A stretch of DNA of 6,439 bases from Clostridiales bacterium (GCA_012510935.1 JAAZHB010000197.1:1-6439), one strand, 5' to 3'. Positions 1-5,729 are shown, numbered from the stretch's first letter. Translations and numbers: made by a program. The notes: a model not told the origin generated them from the letters alone.

Positions 1-82
1 GTGCAATAGAAATAGCTCTAGCTAAATCAGCATTAGTAGTATTTGTAATAGCCATTAAAAAAGATAGTTTTTCTTTAAACAT
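1..82 (-). CDS. Helix-turn-helix DNA-binding protein, N-terminal fragment (cut by window edge)
   Basis: The minus strand is open from an ATG at 82 to the window edge and gives 27 residues beginning MFKEKLSFLMAITNTTNADL and continuing ARAISIA. I recognise this as the start of a small clostridial XRE-like helix-turn-helix family, in which an N-terminal helix is followed by a 'TNxDLA' segment leading into the recognition helices. A weak GGTGAT ribosome site lies at 87-92, and a good sigma-A promoter lies just upstream. The predicted transcription start is only about 10 nt before the ATG, so the leader is very short. The gene is divergent from the surface protein gene at 317, and a regulator in this position might control itself or that neighbour, which is inference. 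The C-terminal part and its target are outside the window. Confidence 0.6.
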   Translation of the reverse strand, partial: MFKEKLSFLMAITNTTNADLARAISIA

Positions 83-98
83 ATTTATCACCATAGTA

Positions 99-127
99 AG
101 TATAACATAATTATTAAAAAGTGGCAA
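99..127 (-). promoter_or_regulatory. Sigma-A promoter of the HTH gene
   Basis: On the minus strand TTGCCA (127-122) and TATACT (104-99) are separated by 17 nt. The -35 matches five of six consensus bases, and the predicted start falls near position 92, just ahead of the ATG at 82. Confidence 0.55.
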
Positions 128-254
128 CACAATGACAAATAATTTGGCACAGCAAACACACATAAAACTAGTGCAAAAATCATAATTATGTGCTACACTA
201 ATATTGAAACAGTCAAATGCTGATGGAACAAGAGTGCTTGAACAAGAATTTAGT

Positions 255-284
255 CTGACATTTGAAAGTAAAGATTAGTAAATA
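255..284 (+). promoter_or_regulatory. Possible promoter of the surface protein gene
   Basis: CTGACA (255-260) and TAAATA (279-284) are 18 nt apart and sit about 33 nt before the preferred start codon at 317. The match to consensus is moderate in a very AT-rich stretch, so chance is a real alternative. The rest of 128-316 holds no recognisable gene. Confidence 0.3.
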
Positions 285-316
285 TATTATGAATGAAAAA
301 GAAAGGAACGAAAAAA

Positions 317-1597
317 ATGAAGAAGAAATTAAAAAAAATATTTTCACTTTTGATAGTAGTTATGGTATTTCAAATTTTATTACCAACAATGGTACAAGCT
401 GAAACTTATAACGGTTTTTATCAAGTAACGTTAGGAGGAACGTCAACAATTAATGGCTCAACCTTTGAGTATACACACGGAGATGTAACTGTAACACAAA
501 ACGGAGTATCAGTTAATACAAACTCGTTTGAAGTTGGTCAAGGAGATGAAATAGTAATAACATTTTTACCTGATGCTGGTTATAAAGCAAAATTATATAA
601 TGCTTTTAATGGTAGTAATATAGTATTAGATGGAAACACATATAGTTTTACTATAGGAACTGTAGCAGCGGCTACATTAACACTGACTCCATCATTTGAA
701 TTAATACCTGTCACAGCACACGACATAACAAAGATTGAATCGAATGGAACATTTGCTTTAAATAAAGCAAGTGCCGATAGTGGAGAAACAATAACGATAT
801 CATCAATAACACCAAGTACAGGATATCAATTAAAAGAAGTAAAAATATTAAATGCAAGTAATGATGAAGATATAACTGCTTCAGTAAGTTATAATAGTAC
901 AAATAAGACATTTACAATGCCTGATTATGCAGTAAAAGTTAATGTAATATTTGAAAAAATACCTTATACTATAACAATAACTGGTGATAATGTAACTATC
1001 AGTCCAACATCACCTATTGGTGTAGAATATGGCGATAATAAAACAATAACAATAACTGCTAATGGTGGATATAGACTAACATCTGTAAAAGTAGATAATG
1101 TGGAACAAACATTACCACTTACAAGTAATAATATAACATTAACTAATATCACAAAGGATATGGCTATTGCAGTAGAAGTTGAAGAAATAACATATAATTT
1201 TGATAATAGCAGTAAGGATATGACATATACAGTTGGAACTGATACTGATTTGTTATTAACAATCGAAGATACAACAATAACTAATTTAGATAAAGTTTAT
1301 ATTAATAATGAATTATTAAATGAAGAATTCTTCGAACTAGGAACTACTGATGTTACAATTAAATTAAAAGATAGTTTCTTAAAAACGTTAAAAAATGGAA
1401 CATACAATTTAAAAATAACTACAAAAGATAATGGAGAAATAACAACTTCGTTTGTAATAGCAAATAGCCAAGTTGGTTTAGAAAAAAATCCCAAAACAGG
1501 AGATGGAATAATGACTTATATCTTACTTGGAAGTATTTCAATAATAGGAATACTTGGGTGCACATTGTTCTTAAACAAAAAGAAAAAATATAATTAA
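317..1597 (+). CDS. Cell-wall-anchored surface protein with InlB-like repeats, X2-like domain and NPKTG sorting signal
   Basis: Predicted sortase substrate of 426 residues. An in-frame ATG at 293 would add eight residues, but 317 is preferred because an AAAGGA site lies at 302-307 with good spacing, while 293 has no ribosome site. Residues 1-28 form a signal peptide: a Lys-rich start, a hydrophobic core and a likely cut after VQA. Three beta-rich modules follow at about 29-132, 134-216 and 217-291. The second and third resemble the divergent InlB B-repeat family, with 'GYQLKEVKIL...FTMPDYAVKVNVIFEK' and 'NGGYRLTSVKVDN' signatures. Residues about 291-383 resemble the X2/CBM_X2 Ig-like domain ('YNFDNSS', 'VYINNELL', 'LKTLKNGTYNLKITT'). 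The C-terminus is a classic sorting signal: NPKTG at 391-395, a hydrophobic span at about 399-418 and a Lys-rich tail. NPKTG is a common clostridial variant of LPXTG. Codons are strongly AT-biased (TTA, ATA, AAA), unlike the prd genes. A role in adhesion or surface binding is inference; the ligand is unknown. Confidence 0.85.
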   Translation: MKKKLKKIFSLLIVVMVFQILLPTMVQAETYNGFYQVTLGGTSTINGSTFEYTHGDVTVTQNGVSVNTNSFEVGQGDEIVITFLPDAGYKAKLYNAFNGSNIVLDGNTYSFTIGTVAAATLTLTPSFELIPVTAHDITKIESNGTFALNKASADSGETITISSITPSTGYQLKEVKILNASNDEDITASVSYNSTNKTFTMPDYAVKVNVIFEKIPYTITITGDNVTISPTSPIGVEYGDNKTITITANGGYRLTSVKVDNVEQTLPLTSNNITLTNITKDMAIAVEVEEITYNFDNSSKDMTYTVGTDTDLLLTIEDTTITNLDKVYINNELLNEEFFELGTTDVTIKLKDSFLKTLKNGTYNLKITTKDNGEITTSFVIANSQVGLEKNPKTGDGIMTYILLGSISIIGILGCTLFLNKKKKYN

Positions 1598-1607
1598 TTT
1601 GTAAGAT

Positions 1608-1631
1608 AGATATCAAAAATATATCTTTTTT
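1608..1631 (+). terminator. Weak AT-rich intrinsic terminator after the surface protein gene
   Basis: AGATAT (1608-1613) pairs with ATATCT (1621-1626) across a 7-nt loop and runs into six T residues. It sits about 10 nt after the stop codon. The stem has only one G-C pair, so strength is doubtful. Confidence 0.4.
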
Positions 1632-1707
1632 AATATAATAATTAAAGTATAAAAGTATAACTTTCAATAAATAAAAAATTCTACTAGAGGTTACAATAAA
1701 AAAGGTG

Positions 1708-1736
1708 TTCCAATTTTTGGTTAAATATAGTATACT
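1708..1736 (+). promoter_or_regulatory. Probable promoter of the structured RNA at 1743
   Basis: A good -10 box TATACT (1731-1736) lies 17 nt after TTCCAA (1708-1713), a poor -35 match. The call is supported mainly by the compact stem-loops and strong terminator that follow immediately. Confidence 0.4.
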
Positions 1737-1742
1737 CAATAT

Positions 1743-1880
1743 ACAAGTTGAAAAAACAACTTACTTTAAAGAGATAAATGTTTGTAAATGTCCTTGCAAA
1801 CTGCTCCAGAATTTAATATATCTACTGAGACCAAGAGAAAAGTAAAACCATTTGATTTTCGGTTTCCTCTTGGTCTTTTT
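1743..1880 (+). ncRNA. Structured leader or small RNA of unknown family
   Basis: Between a probable promoter and a strong terminator lies about 140 nt with three predicted stems. The first is AAGTTG/CAACTT (1745-1762, A6 loop). The second is GTTTGT/GCAAAC (1780-1801, 10-nt loop, including a G-U pair). The third is the terminator at 1829-1880. I do not recognise a known riboswitch or T-box: the T-box TGGNACCGCG element is absent, and so are the conserved cores I know for common classes. A 12-codon reading frame (ATG at 1778, stop at 1814-1816) follows a weak AAAGAG site but has no run of one amino acid, so classic attenuation by a leader peptide is not obvious. The terminator ends about 160 nt before the next gene. 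This could be an attenuating leader for the PrdA-like gene at 2039, or an independent small RNA. The 5' end is predicted from the promoter and is uncertain. Confidence 0.4.
1829..1880 (+). terminator. Strong intrinsic terminator
   Basis: GACCAAGAG (1829-1837) pairs perfectly with CTCTTGGTC (1867-1875). An inner stem AAACC/GGTTT (1845-1849 with 1861-1865) adds to it, and TTTTT follows (1876-1880). It lies upstream of the gene at 2039 and far from the stop codon at 1597, so it most likely ends the RNA starting near 1743. Between here and 2038 I see no convincing promoter for the next gene: the best -10 is TAAAAT at 1963-1968, with a poor -35. Confidence 0.75.
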
Positions 1881-2038
1881 GTGTGCTGCGCTAATTATTG
1901 CCCTCTTTGTTAAAAATTTGCCCCAAAGAATAGCAAATCTGAATACTTGAGGGTTAGTCAGATAAAATTAATCTATTTGTTTTCCAACGATTTGATGGCT
2001 ATGATTATAGAAGAAGTAAATTTAAGGAGGAACGCAAA

Positions 2039-2449
2039 ATGTCAATTTCAGTTGAAACAGCAAAAGAACATGCAAATGATCCTGCAGTATTATGTTGCAG
2101 AGCAGAAGAGGGAACAGTCCTAGAACCTAGTAACTTCGAAGATCCAGCGATTTTCCCAGATCTAGTAGACGCAGGTTTACTAAACTTGGATGGAGCACTT
2201 AAGCTTGGACAGGTGCTTAATGGGTCTAAACTTACAAAGACAGTTGATTCACTCACTGCTATTACAGCAGACATCGTTGACAAGTTCGATGATGCCCAAG
2301 GAGATGCTTCTGGCACAGAGGATGACGAAGCTGTAGAAGAAGGAATGCAAATCCCTGTTATTAGTGGCGCTACAATGTCTGTATCAGGTGGAGTATTAAG
2401 ACTATATATCGGAGAAGGAAAAGATATTAGCATCGAGTTTCCAGTATAA
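2039..2449 (+). CDS. Free-standing PrdA N-terminal-domain protein (136 residues)
   Basis: A complete short gene with a strong AAGGAGG site (2024-2030) 8 nt before ATG. Its product is a close paralogue of the N-terminus of the PrdA protein encoded at 5853. Residues 1-84 match at 72 of 84 positions, including 'HANDPAVLCCRAE' with the Cys19-Cys20 pair, 'NFEDPAIFPDLVD' and 'NGSKLTKTVDSLT'. An acidic linker (about 85-101) follows, then a short beta-like segment ending 'YIGEGKDISIEFPV', matching PrdA 'HIGEGKNIDIEIPA'. It stops exactly where PrdA goes on into its Ala/Gly/Pro linker. It therefore lacks the rest of PrdA, including the internal region that is cleaved to form the pyruvoyl group. Codon differences from prdA over the first 84 codons are 25 silent and 12 replacement, which argues for purifying selection. 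I recall that PrdD and PrdE of known prd clusters also resemble parts of PrdA, so it might relate to one of those. Function is unknown; candidates are a stand-alone subunit, an assembly partner or a regulator. Confidence 0.8.
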   Translation: MSISVETAKEHANDPAVLCCRAEEGTVLEPSNFEDPAIFPDLVDAGLLNLDGALKLGQVLNGSKLTKTVDSLTAITADIVDKFDDAQGDASGTEDDEAVEEGMQIPVISGATMSVSGGVLRLYIGEGKDISIEFPV

Positions 2450-2547
2450 TGTGTAGATTGTTGTCGGGAATAATCTCACAAGGGAGCTGCTTAAAACTAA
2501 TTTAATCAATAAGCACTAAAACATAACATATCGAAATATAAAATGAA

Positions 2548-2603
2548 ACACCAAAGAAAAAAGCCTTGAAATCATTGAAATTTCAAGGTTTTTTCTTTGG
2601 TGT
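2548..2603. terminator. Bidirectional terminator between the PrdA-like gene and tRNA-Arg
   Basis: A long inverted repeat. Outer arms of 15 nt (2548-2562 and 2589-2603) are perfectly complementary. An inner stem CCTTGAAAT/ATTTCAAGG (2564-2572 with 2580-2588) closes a 7-nt loop, with one bulged G at 2563. The A6/T6 stretches give a U-run in either direction, so it can end the plus-strand gene at 2449 and the minus-strand tRNA. The right arm runs into the last bases of the tRNA gene. The gap 2450-2547 shows nothing else firm. Confidence 0.8.
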
Positions 2604-2674
2604 ACCTGCAGGGGCTCGAACCCCGAACCTTCTGATTCGTAGTCAGACACTCTATCCAATTGAGCTACAGGTAC
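2598..2674 (-). tRNA. tRNA-Arg (anticodon ACG)
   Basis: The minus strand folds as a complete cloverleaf of 77 nt including an encoded CCA (2600-2598). The acceptor arms are GTACCTG and CAGGTAC with discriminator A. The D arm carries AGCTCAATTGGATAGAG. The anticodon stem TCTGA/TCAGA closes the loop CTACGAA, giving anticodon ACG (A34 normally converted to inosine), which reads CGU, CGC and CGA arginine codons. The T arm contains GGGGTTCGAGCCCC. It has its own promoter and terminator, so it is a single-gene unit lying between the PrdA-like gene and prdF. Confidence 0.96.
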
Positions 2675-2710
2675 AAAATTGTTTTTATAAATGCATTTAG
2701 CGACTAATAA

Positions 2711-2739
2711 ATCTTACAATATTTTATTGCTAATGTCAA
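2711..2739 (-). promoter_or_regulatory. Strong sigma-A promoter of tRNA-Arg
   Basis: On the minus strand a perfect TTGACA (2739-2734) and TAAGAT (2716-2711) are separated by 17 nt. The predicted start near 2704 leaves about 30 nt of leader before the tRNA 5' end. Confidence 0.8.
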
Positions 2740-2765
2740 ACTCATTATTGAAAAAAACCGGCTTG

Positions 2766-2798
2766 AAAAAAAACCGGCTGTTCATATGAACAGCCGGT
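2766..2798 (-). terminator. Intrinsic terminator of prdF
   Basis: A perfect palindrome at 2773-2798 (arms ACCGGCTGTTCAT and ATGAACAGCCGGT) is followed, in the minus direction, by a run of eight T residues. It lies about 40 nt after the prdF stop codon. A second partial copy of the A-run plus CCGGCT lies at 2750-2763. Confidence 0.88.
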
Positions 2799-2836
2799 CC
2801 ACTCTTTAATTGGTTAAACCATTAAGTTAGTTCAGA

Positions 2837-3901
2837 CTAGATTGAGAAACCCTTTGTCATCTTGTCATCATCATCCATGAACCAGTTTGCTTCTCCGCAA
2901 AGATAAGCAGCACCAGTAACCTGTGGGATGACAGCCTTATAATCGCCAACCTTAGTCTCTCCAGCGATATGTCCAACAAACTTAGTACCAATGAATGACT
3001 CATAAACGAATGTCTCGCCATCATTTAGTTCGCCAAGCTCGTTTAGAAGTGACATCTTAGCTGATGTACCTGTTCCACAAGGTGATCTGTCAAGCTGAGG
3101 ATTCTCAAACTCACCGAATACTACAAGGTTTCTTAGTGCAAACTTAGCTTCTGGGCAAACTGCCTTGAAGTCTAGGTCTGTTGTGCAGTAGTTCTCAACT
3201 AGGTCAACTGTTGTGATATCGAGTTCAGGGTGCTGAATCTCAACAGTCTTGTTAACTTCTTCAAGCATGAAGCTTGAGAACTCTGTAAGGAACTTTGATG
3301 TCTCAGGTGAAACCTTAATTCCAAAGTTCTTCTCTGTGTCAACTAGAGCGAAGAATGATCCACCGAAGCAGATGTCATATACAACATTCTTTCCCTGATA
3401 TTCAATCTCAAGATTTCTCTTGTATACGAAAGCAGGAACGTTAGTTAGGGTTACGCCTGTAACCTTTCCATCCTTGCACTGAGCAACTGTTCTAACGATT
3501 CCAGCAGGTGCGTCTAGAACAACTTCTGTTTCAGGCTCCTTCATCTCCATGAGTCCGCCTTCTAGGATAGCTGTTACTGTACCAATTGTGCAGTGACCGC
3601 ACATATTAAGATATCCACCTCCGTCAAGGAAGAATACTCCAAAGTCAGCTTCCTTATTAACAGGCTCGCAGATAAATGCACCAAACATATCATGGTGACC
3701 ACGAGGCTCAAACATTAGCATTGTTCTTAGATGGTCATAATGCTCTTCTAGGTAATGCTTCTTTTCAATCATTGTATTACCAGGAACATCTGGGCAATCT
3801 AGACAAACTCTGCAATACTCACCTTCAGTGTGTGCCTCGATAGTTCTCATAACCTGAGAGTTATACTTACTGTAATCAATTTTAGCTTCATACTTAGCCA
3901 T
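2837..3901 (-). CDS. prdF: Proline racemase (PrdF)
   Basis: Cofactor-independent racemase of 354 residues that interconverts L- and D-proline in the cytoplasm and so supplies D-proline to proline reductase. Both catalytic cysteines of the family are visible: Cys101 in 'LNMCGHCTIG' and Cys275 in 'DRSPCGTGTSAKM'. The family hallmark 'EPRGHHDMFGA' is at 65-75 and 'DGGGYLNMCGH' at 93-103. The start is placed at 3901 because GGAGGT (3914-3909 on the minus strand) lies 7 nt ahead; an ATG at 3916 overlaps that ribosome site and is unlikely. Odd points are a CX2CX2C triplet (Cys30, 33, 36), where the relatives I recall have no cysteines, and Cys104 after the catalytic 'MCGH', where Gly or Asn is usual. 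The gene has its own promoter and terminator and diverges from prdC. A 4-hydroxyproline epimerase is a family alternative, but the prd context favours proline racemase. Confidence 0.92.
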   Translation of the reverse strand: MAKYEAKIDYSKYNSQVMRTIEAHTEGEYCRVCLDCPDVPGNTMIEKKHYLEEHYDHLRTMLMFEPRGHHDMFGAFICEPVNKEADFGVFFLDGGGYLNMCGHCTIGTVTAILEGGLMEMKEPETEVVLDAPAGIVRTVAQCKDGKVTGVTLTNVPAFVYKRNLEIEYQGKNVVYDICFGGSFFALVDTEKNFGIKVSPETSKFLTEFSSFMLEEVNKTVEIQHPELDITTVDLVENYCTTDLDFKAVCPEAKFALRNLVVFGEFENPQLDRSPCGTGTSAKMSLLNELGELNDGETFVYESFIGTKFVGHIAGETKVGDYKAVIPQVTGAAYLCGEANWFMDDDDKMTKGFSI

Positions 3902-3967
3902 CAGAATTACCTCCATAAAAATATCGATAAAAAAATATCATGCGTGCTACGCACTATTACTAATACA

Positions 3968-3996
3968 AATATAATACAGCAAAAATATAAAGTCAA
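3968..3996 (-). promoter_or_regulatory. Sigma-A promoter of prdF
   Basis: TTGACT (3996-3991) and TATATT (3973-3968) are 17 nt apart on the minus strand. The predicted start near 3961 gives a leader of about 60 nt containing a small palindrome, TGCGT-GCT-ACGCA (3941-3953). Confidence 0.75.
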
Positions 3997-4281
3997 CCAA
4001 TACCAAATTAAAAAAAATAAATAAATTGTATTACACGAATAAACCATAATTAGTACAAAATTTTAAAACAAAATTATTCATATTGATACAGCGATTTTTT
4101 TCTTGAAAAATGGGCATTTGTGATAAGTGAAGACTTCTGTCAAAATAAAAAGAAACGGTTTCTACATTCATAAAAAAACATAAAAAGCAATAAAAAACTC
4201 TAAAAAACTTGTTCGCTTTCACAATTGAAGATAAACTTGTTAAATTATTAATTATTTCTATATATTTTTCCCGTGTCATTG
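3997..4281. promoter_or_regulatory. Divergent prdF/prdC control region with candidate operators
   Basis: This AT-rich gap between the two promoters carries no convincing gene. Two candidate operator sites stand out. AGAAACGGTTTCT (4151-4163) is a perfect 6-bp inverted repeat around one G and resembles a CcpA cre site, but is one base shorter than the usual spacing. TTGTTAA-ATTA-TTAATTA (4237-4254) matches 12 of 14 fixed positions of the Rex consensus TTGTTAA-N4-TTAACAA and lies about 30 nt before the prdC -35. Either could couple the genes to redox or carbon state. These are motif matches only. Confidence 0.4.
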
Positions 4282-4310
4282 TTGAATTGAATATTGAAAG
4301 ATGATATTAT
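4282..4310 (+). promoter_or_regulatory. Sigma-A promoter of prdC with palindrome over the -10
   Basis: TTGAAT (4282-4287) and TATTAT (4305-4310) are separated by 17 nt. The -10 lies inside ATGATA-T-TATCAT (4301-4313), a perfect inverted repeat that could be an operator. The predicted start is about 4317. Confidence 0.65.
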
Positions 4311-4318
4311 CATAACCG

Positions 4319-4345
4319 AAAAGGGCTTTTTATGGTGCCCTTTTT
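4319..4345 (+). terminator. Terminator-like hairpin at the very 5' end of the prdC transcript
   Basis: AAAAGGGC (4319-4326) pairs with GCCCTTTT (4337-4344) across a 10-nt loop and ends in T5. It begins within a few nucleotides of the predicted prdC start point. It may act as an attenuator, as a 5' stabilising stem-loop, or as a terminator for minus-strand read-through. Confidence 0.55.
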
Positions 4346-4385
4346 ATAGAAGTAATAGATTTAATGTGTTAAAGGAGAATGAACT

Positions 4386-5729
4386 ATGGACAATATTCAG
4401 CTACTTCTTAAACAGCACGTTGGCGCACCTTGCGCTCCAACTGTAAAGGTTGGAGATAAGGTAAAGAAGGGAACACTTGTTGCTGAGCCTACAGGACTTG
4501 GCGCAAATATCTTCTCAAGCGTATATGGTGTTGTTGAGGATATTACAGAAGATAGAATCATCATTAAGCCTGATGCAAAGCAGAGTGATGAGTATATCAA
4601 GATCAAGAAGGGAACACCGCTTGAAATGATTAAAGAGGCTGGCGTAGTTGGTCTTGGCGGTGCTGGTTTCCCAACAGCAGTTAAGATAAACGCTAATCTA
4701 GATCATGGATATATCCTTGTAAATGCTGCCGAGTGCGAGCCTGGTTTAAGACATAACATTCAGCAGATTGAAGAGGATCCTGATAAGCTTGTTAGAGGCG
4801 TTAAGATTCTGATGGAGATTGCTGGCGCTGATAAAGGTATTATCGCTATTAAGAAGAAGAATCGTGATGCGATTGAGAAGCTGGATGCAATCCTTGTTAA
4901 CGAACCTGCTATTGAGAGACATCTTCTCCCAGACATTTATCCAATGGGCGAGGAAAGAGCTGTAGTAAGAGAGTGCCTAGGAATTGAACTAGAGCCTACA
5001 CAGCTTCCTTCAGCAGCAAACAGCGTTGTTATTAACTCAGAGACAGTTTGTGCATGCGTTGATGCAGTTGAGGATCAAAAGCCACTTATAGATAAGAACG
5101 TAACAGTTAGAGGACAGCTTAAGGGCGGTCACGATGCTCACGTATTTGAAAATGTCCCAGTTGGTATCAGTGTAAAGGATCTTATTGATATGGCTGGCGG
5201 TATCGAAGGCGAGTATGGCGAAATCGTAATGGGCGGTGCTTTCACAGGAAAGGCTACAACATTTGATGCACCTATTACTAAGTCAACTGGTGCTGTTCTT
5301 GTATCAATGCCATTCCTTGATCTTAAGGGTGCTAAAATGGGAATTCTAGTATGCGCTTGTGGAGGAAATCTTGAGAGAATGGAAGACCTTTGCAAGAAGT
5401 ACAATGCTACAGAAGTAAAGGTTTGCTATTGTAAACAGGCTCAGGAGCAGAAGAATGGAACTCGCAAGTGCGAGCGTCCTGGTAACTGCCCTGGACAGGT
5501 TCAGAATAACCTTGACTTTAAGAAGGCAGGATGTGAGTATATCATCATCGGTAACTGCTCAGACTGCTCAAATACAGTTATGGCATCAGGCCCTAAGATG
5601 GGACTTAAGGTTCTCCACCAGACAGACCACGTTATGAGAGCAGTTGATCACGCAATGTATAGAACTCTTAGAGTTTCGAAGAGTGTTGATCAAGATCTCA
5701 ATGTAGTAGATAACGTAGAGAACGACTAA
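4386..5729 (+). CDS. prdC: Proline reductase-associated electron-transfer protein PrdC (RnfC-like)
   Basis: Cytoplasmic protein of 447 residues in the RnfC/Complex I 51-kDa superfamily, thought to pass electrons from NADH to proline reductase. The N-terminus is a lipoyl-like beta sandwich ('LLKQHVGAPCAPTVKVGDKVKKG', about 5-50). The nucleotide/flavin-binding core follows, with 'GVVGLGGAGFPTAVK' (86-100), 'LVNAAECEPG' (111-120) and 'YPMGEERAVV' (185-194). An SLBB-like beta-grasp domain spans about 237-290. The C-terminal third is rich in cysteine: 'CACGG' (323-327), 'CYC' (347-349), 'CERPGNC' (362-368) and 'CSDC' (391-394), suitable for metal or disulfide redox centres. Some PrdC relatives are selenoproteins; this frame contains only cysteines and no in-frame TGA. 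The start is supported by AAAGGAGA (4371-4378) 7 nt before ATG. prdA follows 123 nt downstream in the same direction, consistent with one operon. Confidence 0.93.
   Translation: MDNIQLLLKQHVGAPCAPTVKVGDKVKKGTLVAEPTGLGANIFSSVYGVVEDITEDRIIIKPDAKQSDEYIKIKKGTPLEMIKEAGVVGLGGAGFPTAVKINANLDHGYILVNAAECEPGLRHNIQQIEEDPDKLVRGVKILMEIAGADKGIIAIKKKNRDAIEKLDAILVNEPAIERHLLPDIYPMGEERAVVRECLGIELEPTQLPSAANSVVINSETVCACVDAVEDQKPLIDKNVTVRGQLKGGHDAHVFENVPVGISVKDLIDMAGGIEGEYGEIVMGGAFTGKATTFDAPITKSTGAVLVSMPFLDLKGAKMGILVCACGGNLERMEDLCKKYNATEVKVCYCKQAQEQKNGTRKCERPGNCPGQVQNNLDFKKAGCEYIIIGNCSDCSNTVMASGPKMGLKVLHQTDHVMRAVDHAMYRTLRVSKSVDQDLNVVDNVEND

Noticed and set aside
186..278. Plus-strand open stretch ending at TAG 276-278, reading 'ILKQSNADGTRVLEQEFSL' and on to the stop
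   Set aside because: The composition looks protein-like and could be the tail of a decayed gene, but it has no start with a ribosome site, only 31 codons and no family I can name.
293..316. Upstream ATG at 293 as the start of the surface protein
   Set aside because: In frame, but without a ribosome site. The ATG at 317 has AAAGGA at proper spacing and gives a normal signal peptide.
1778..1816. Twelve-codon leader peptide within the structured RNA
   Set aside because: Its ribosome site is weak, and there are no runs of proline or other regulatory codons, so it is mentioned only in the RNA entry.
1743..1880. T-box, TPP or 6S RNA identity for the structured RNA
   Set aside because: A CTGAGA string at 1825-1830 recalls the TPP core, but the other conserved parts are missing. 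The T-box antiterminator sequence is absent, and there is no long end-pairing as in 6S RNA.
2005..2433. Minus-strand open frame opposite the PrdA-like gene
   Set aside because: Ser/Pro-rich shadow of the strongly supported plus-strand gene. A similar shadow lies opposite prdA at 5786-6235.
4031..4279. Minus-strand open frame of 82 codons in the prdF/prdC gap
   Set aside because: No ribosome site, and the sequence is rich in Phe, Cys and Asn as expected from AT-rich non-coding DNA. It overlaps the candidate operator sites and has no recognisable domain.
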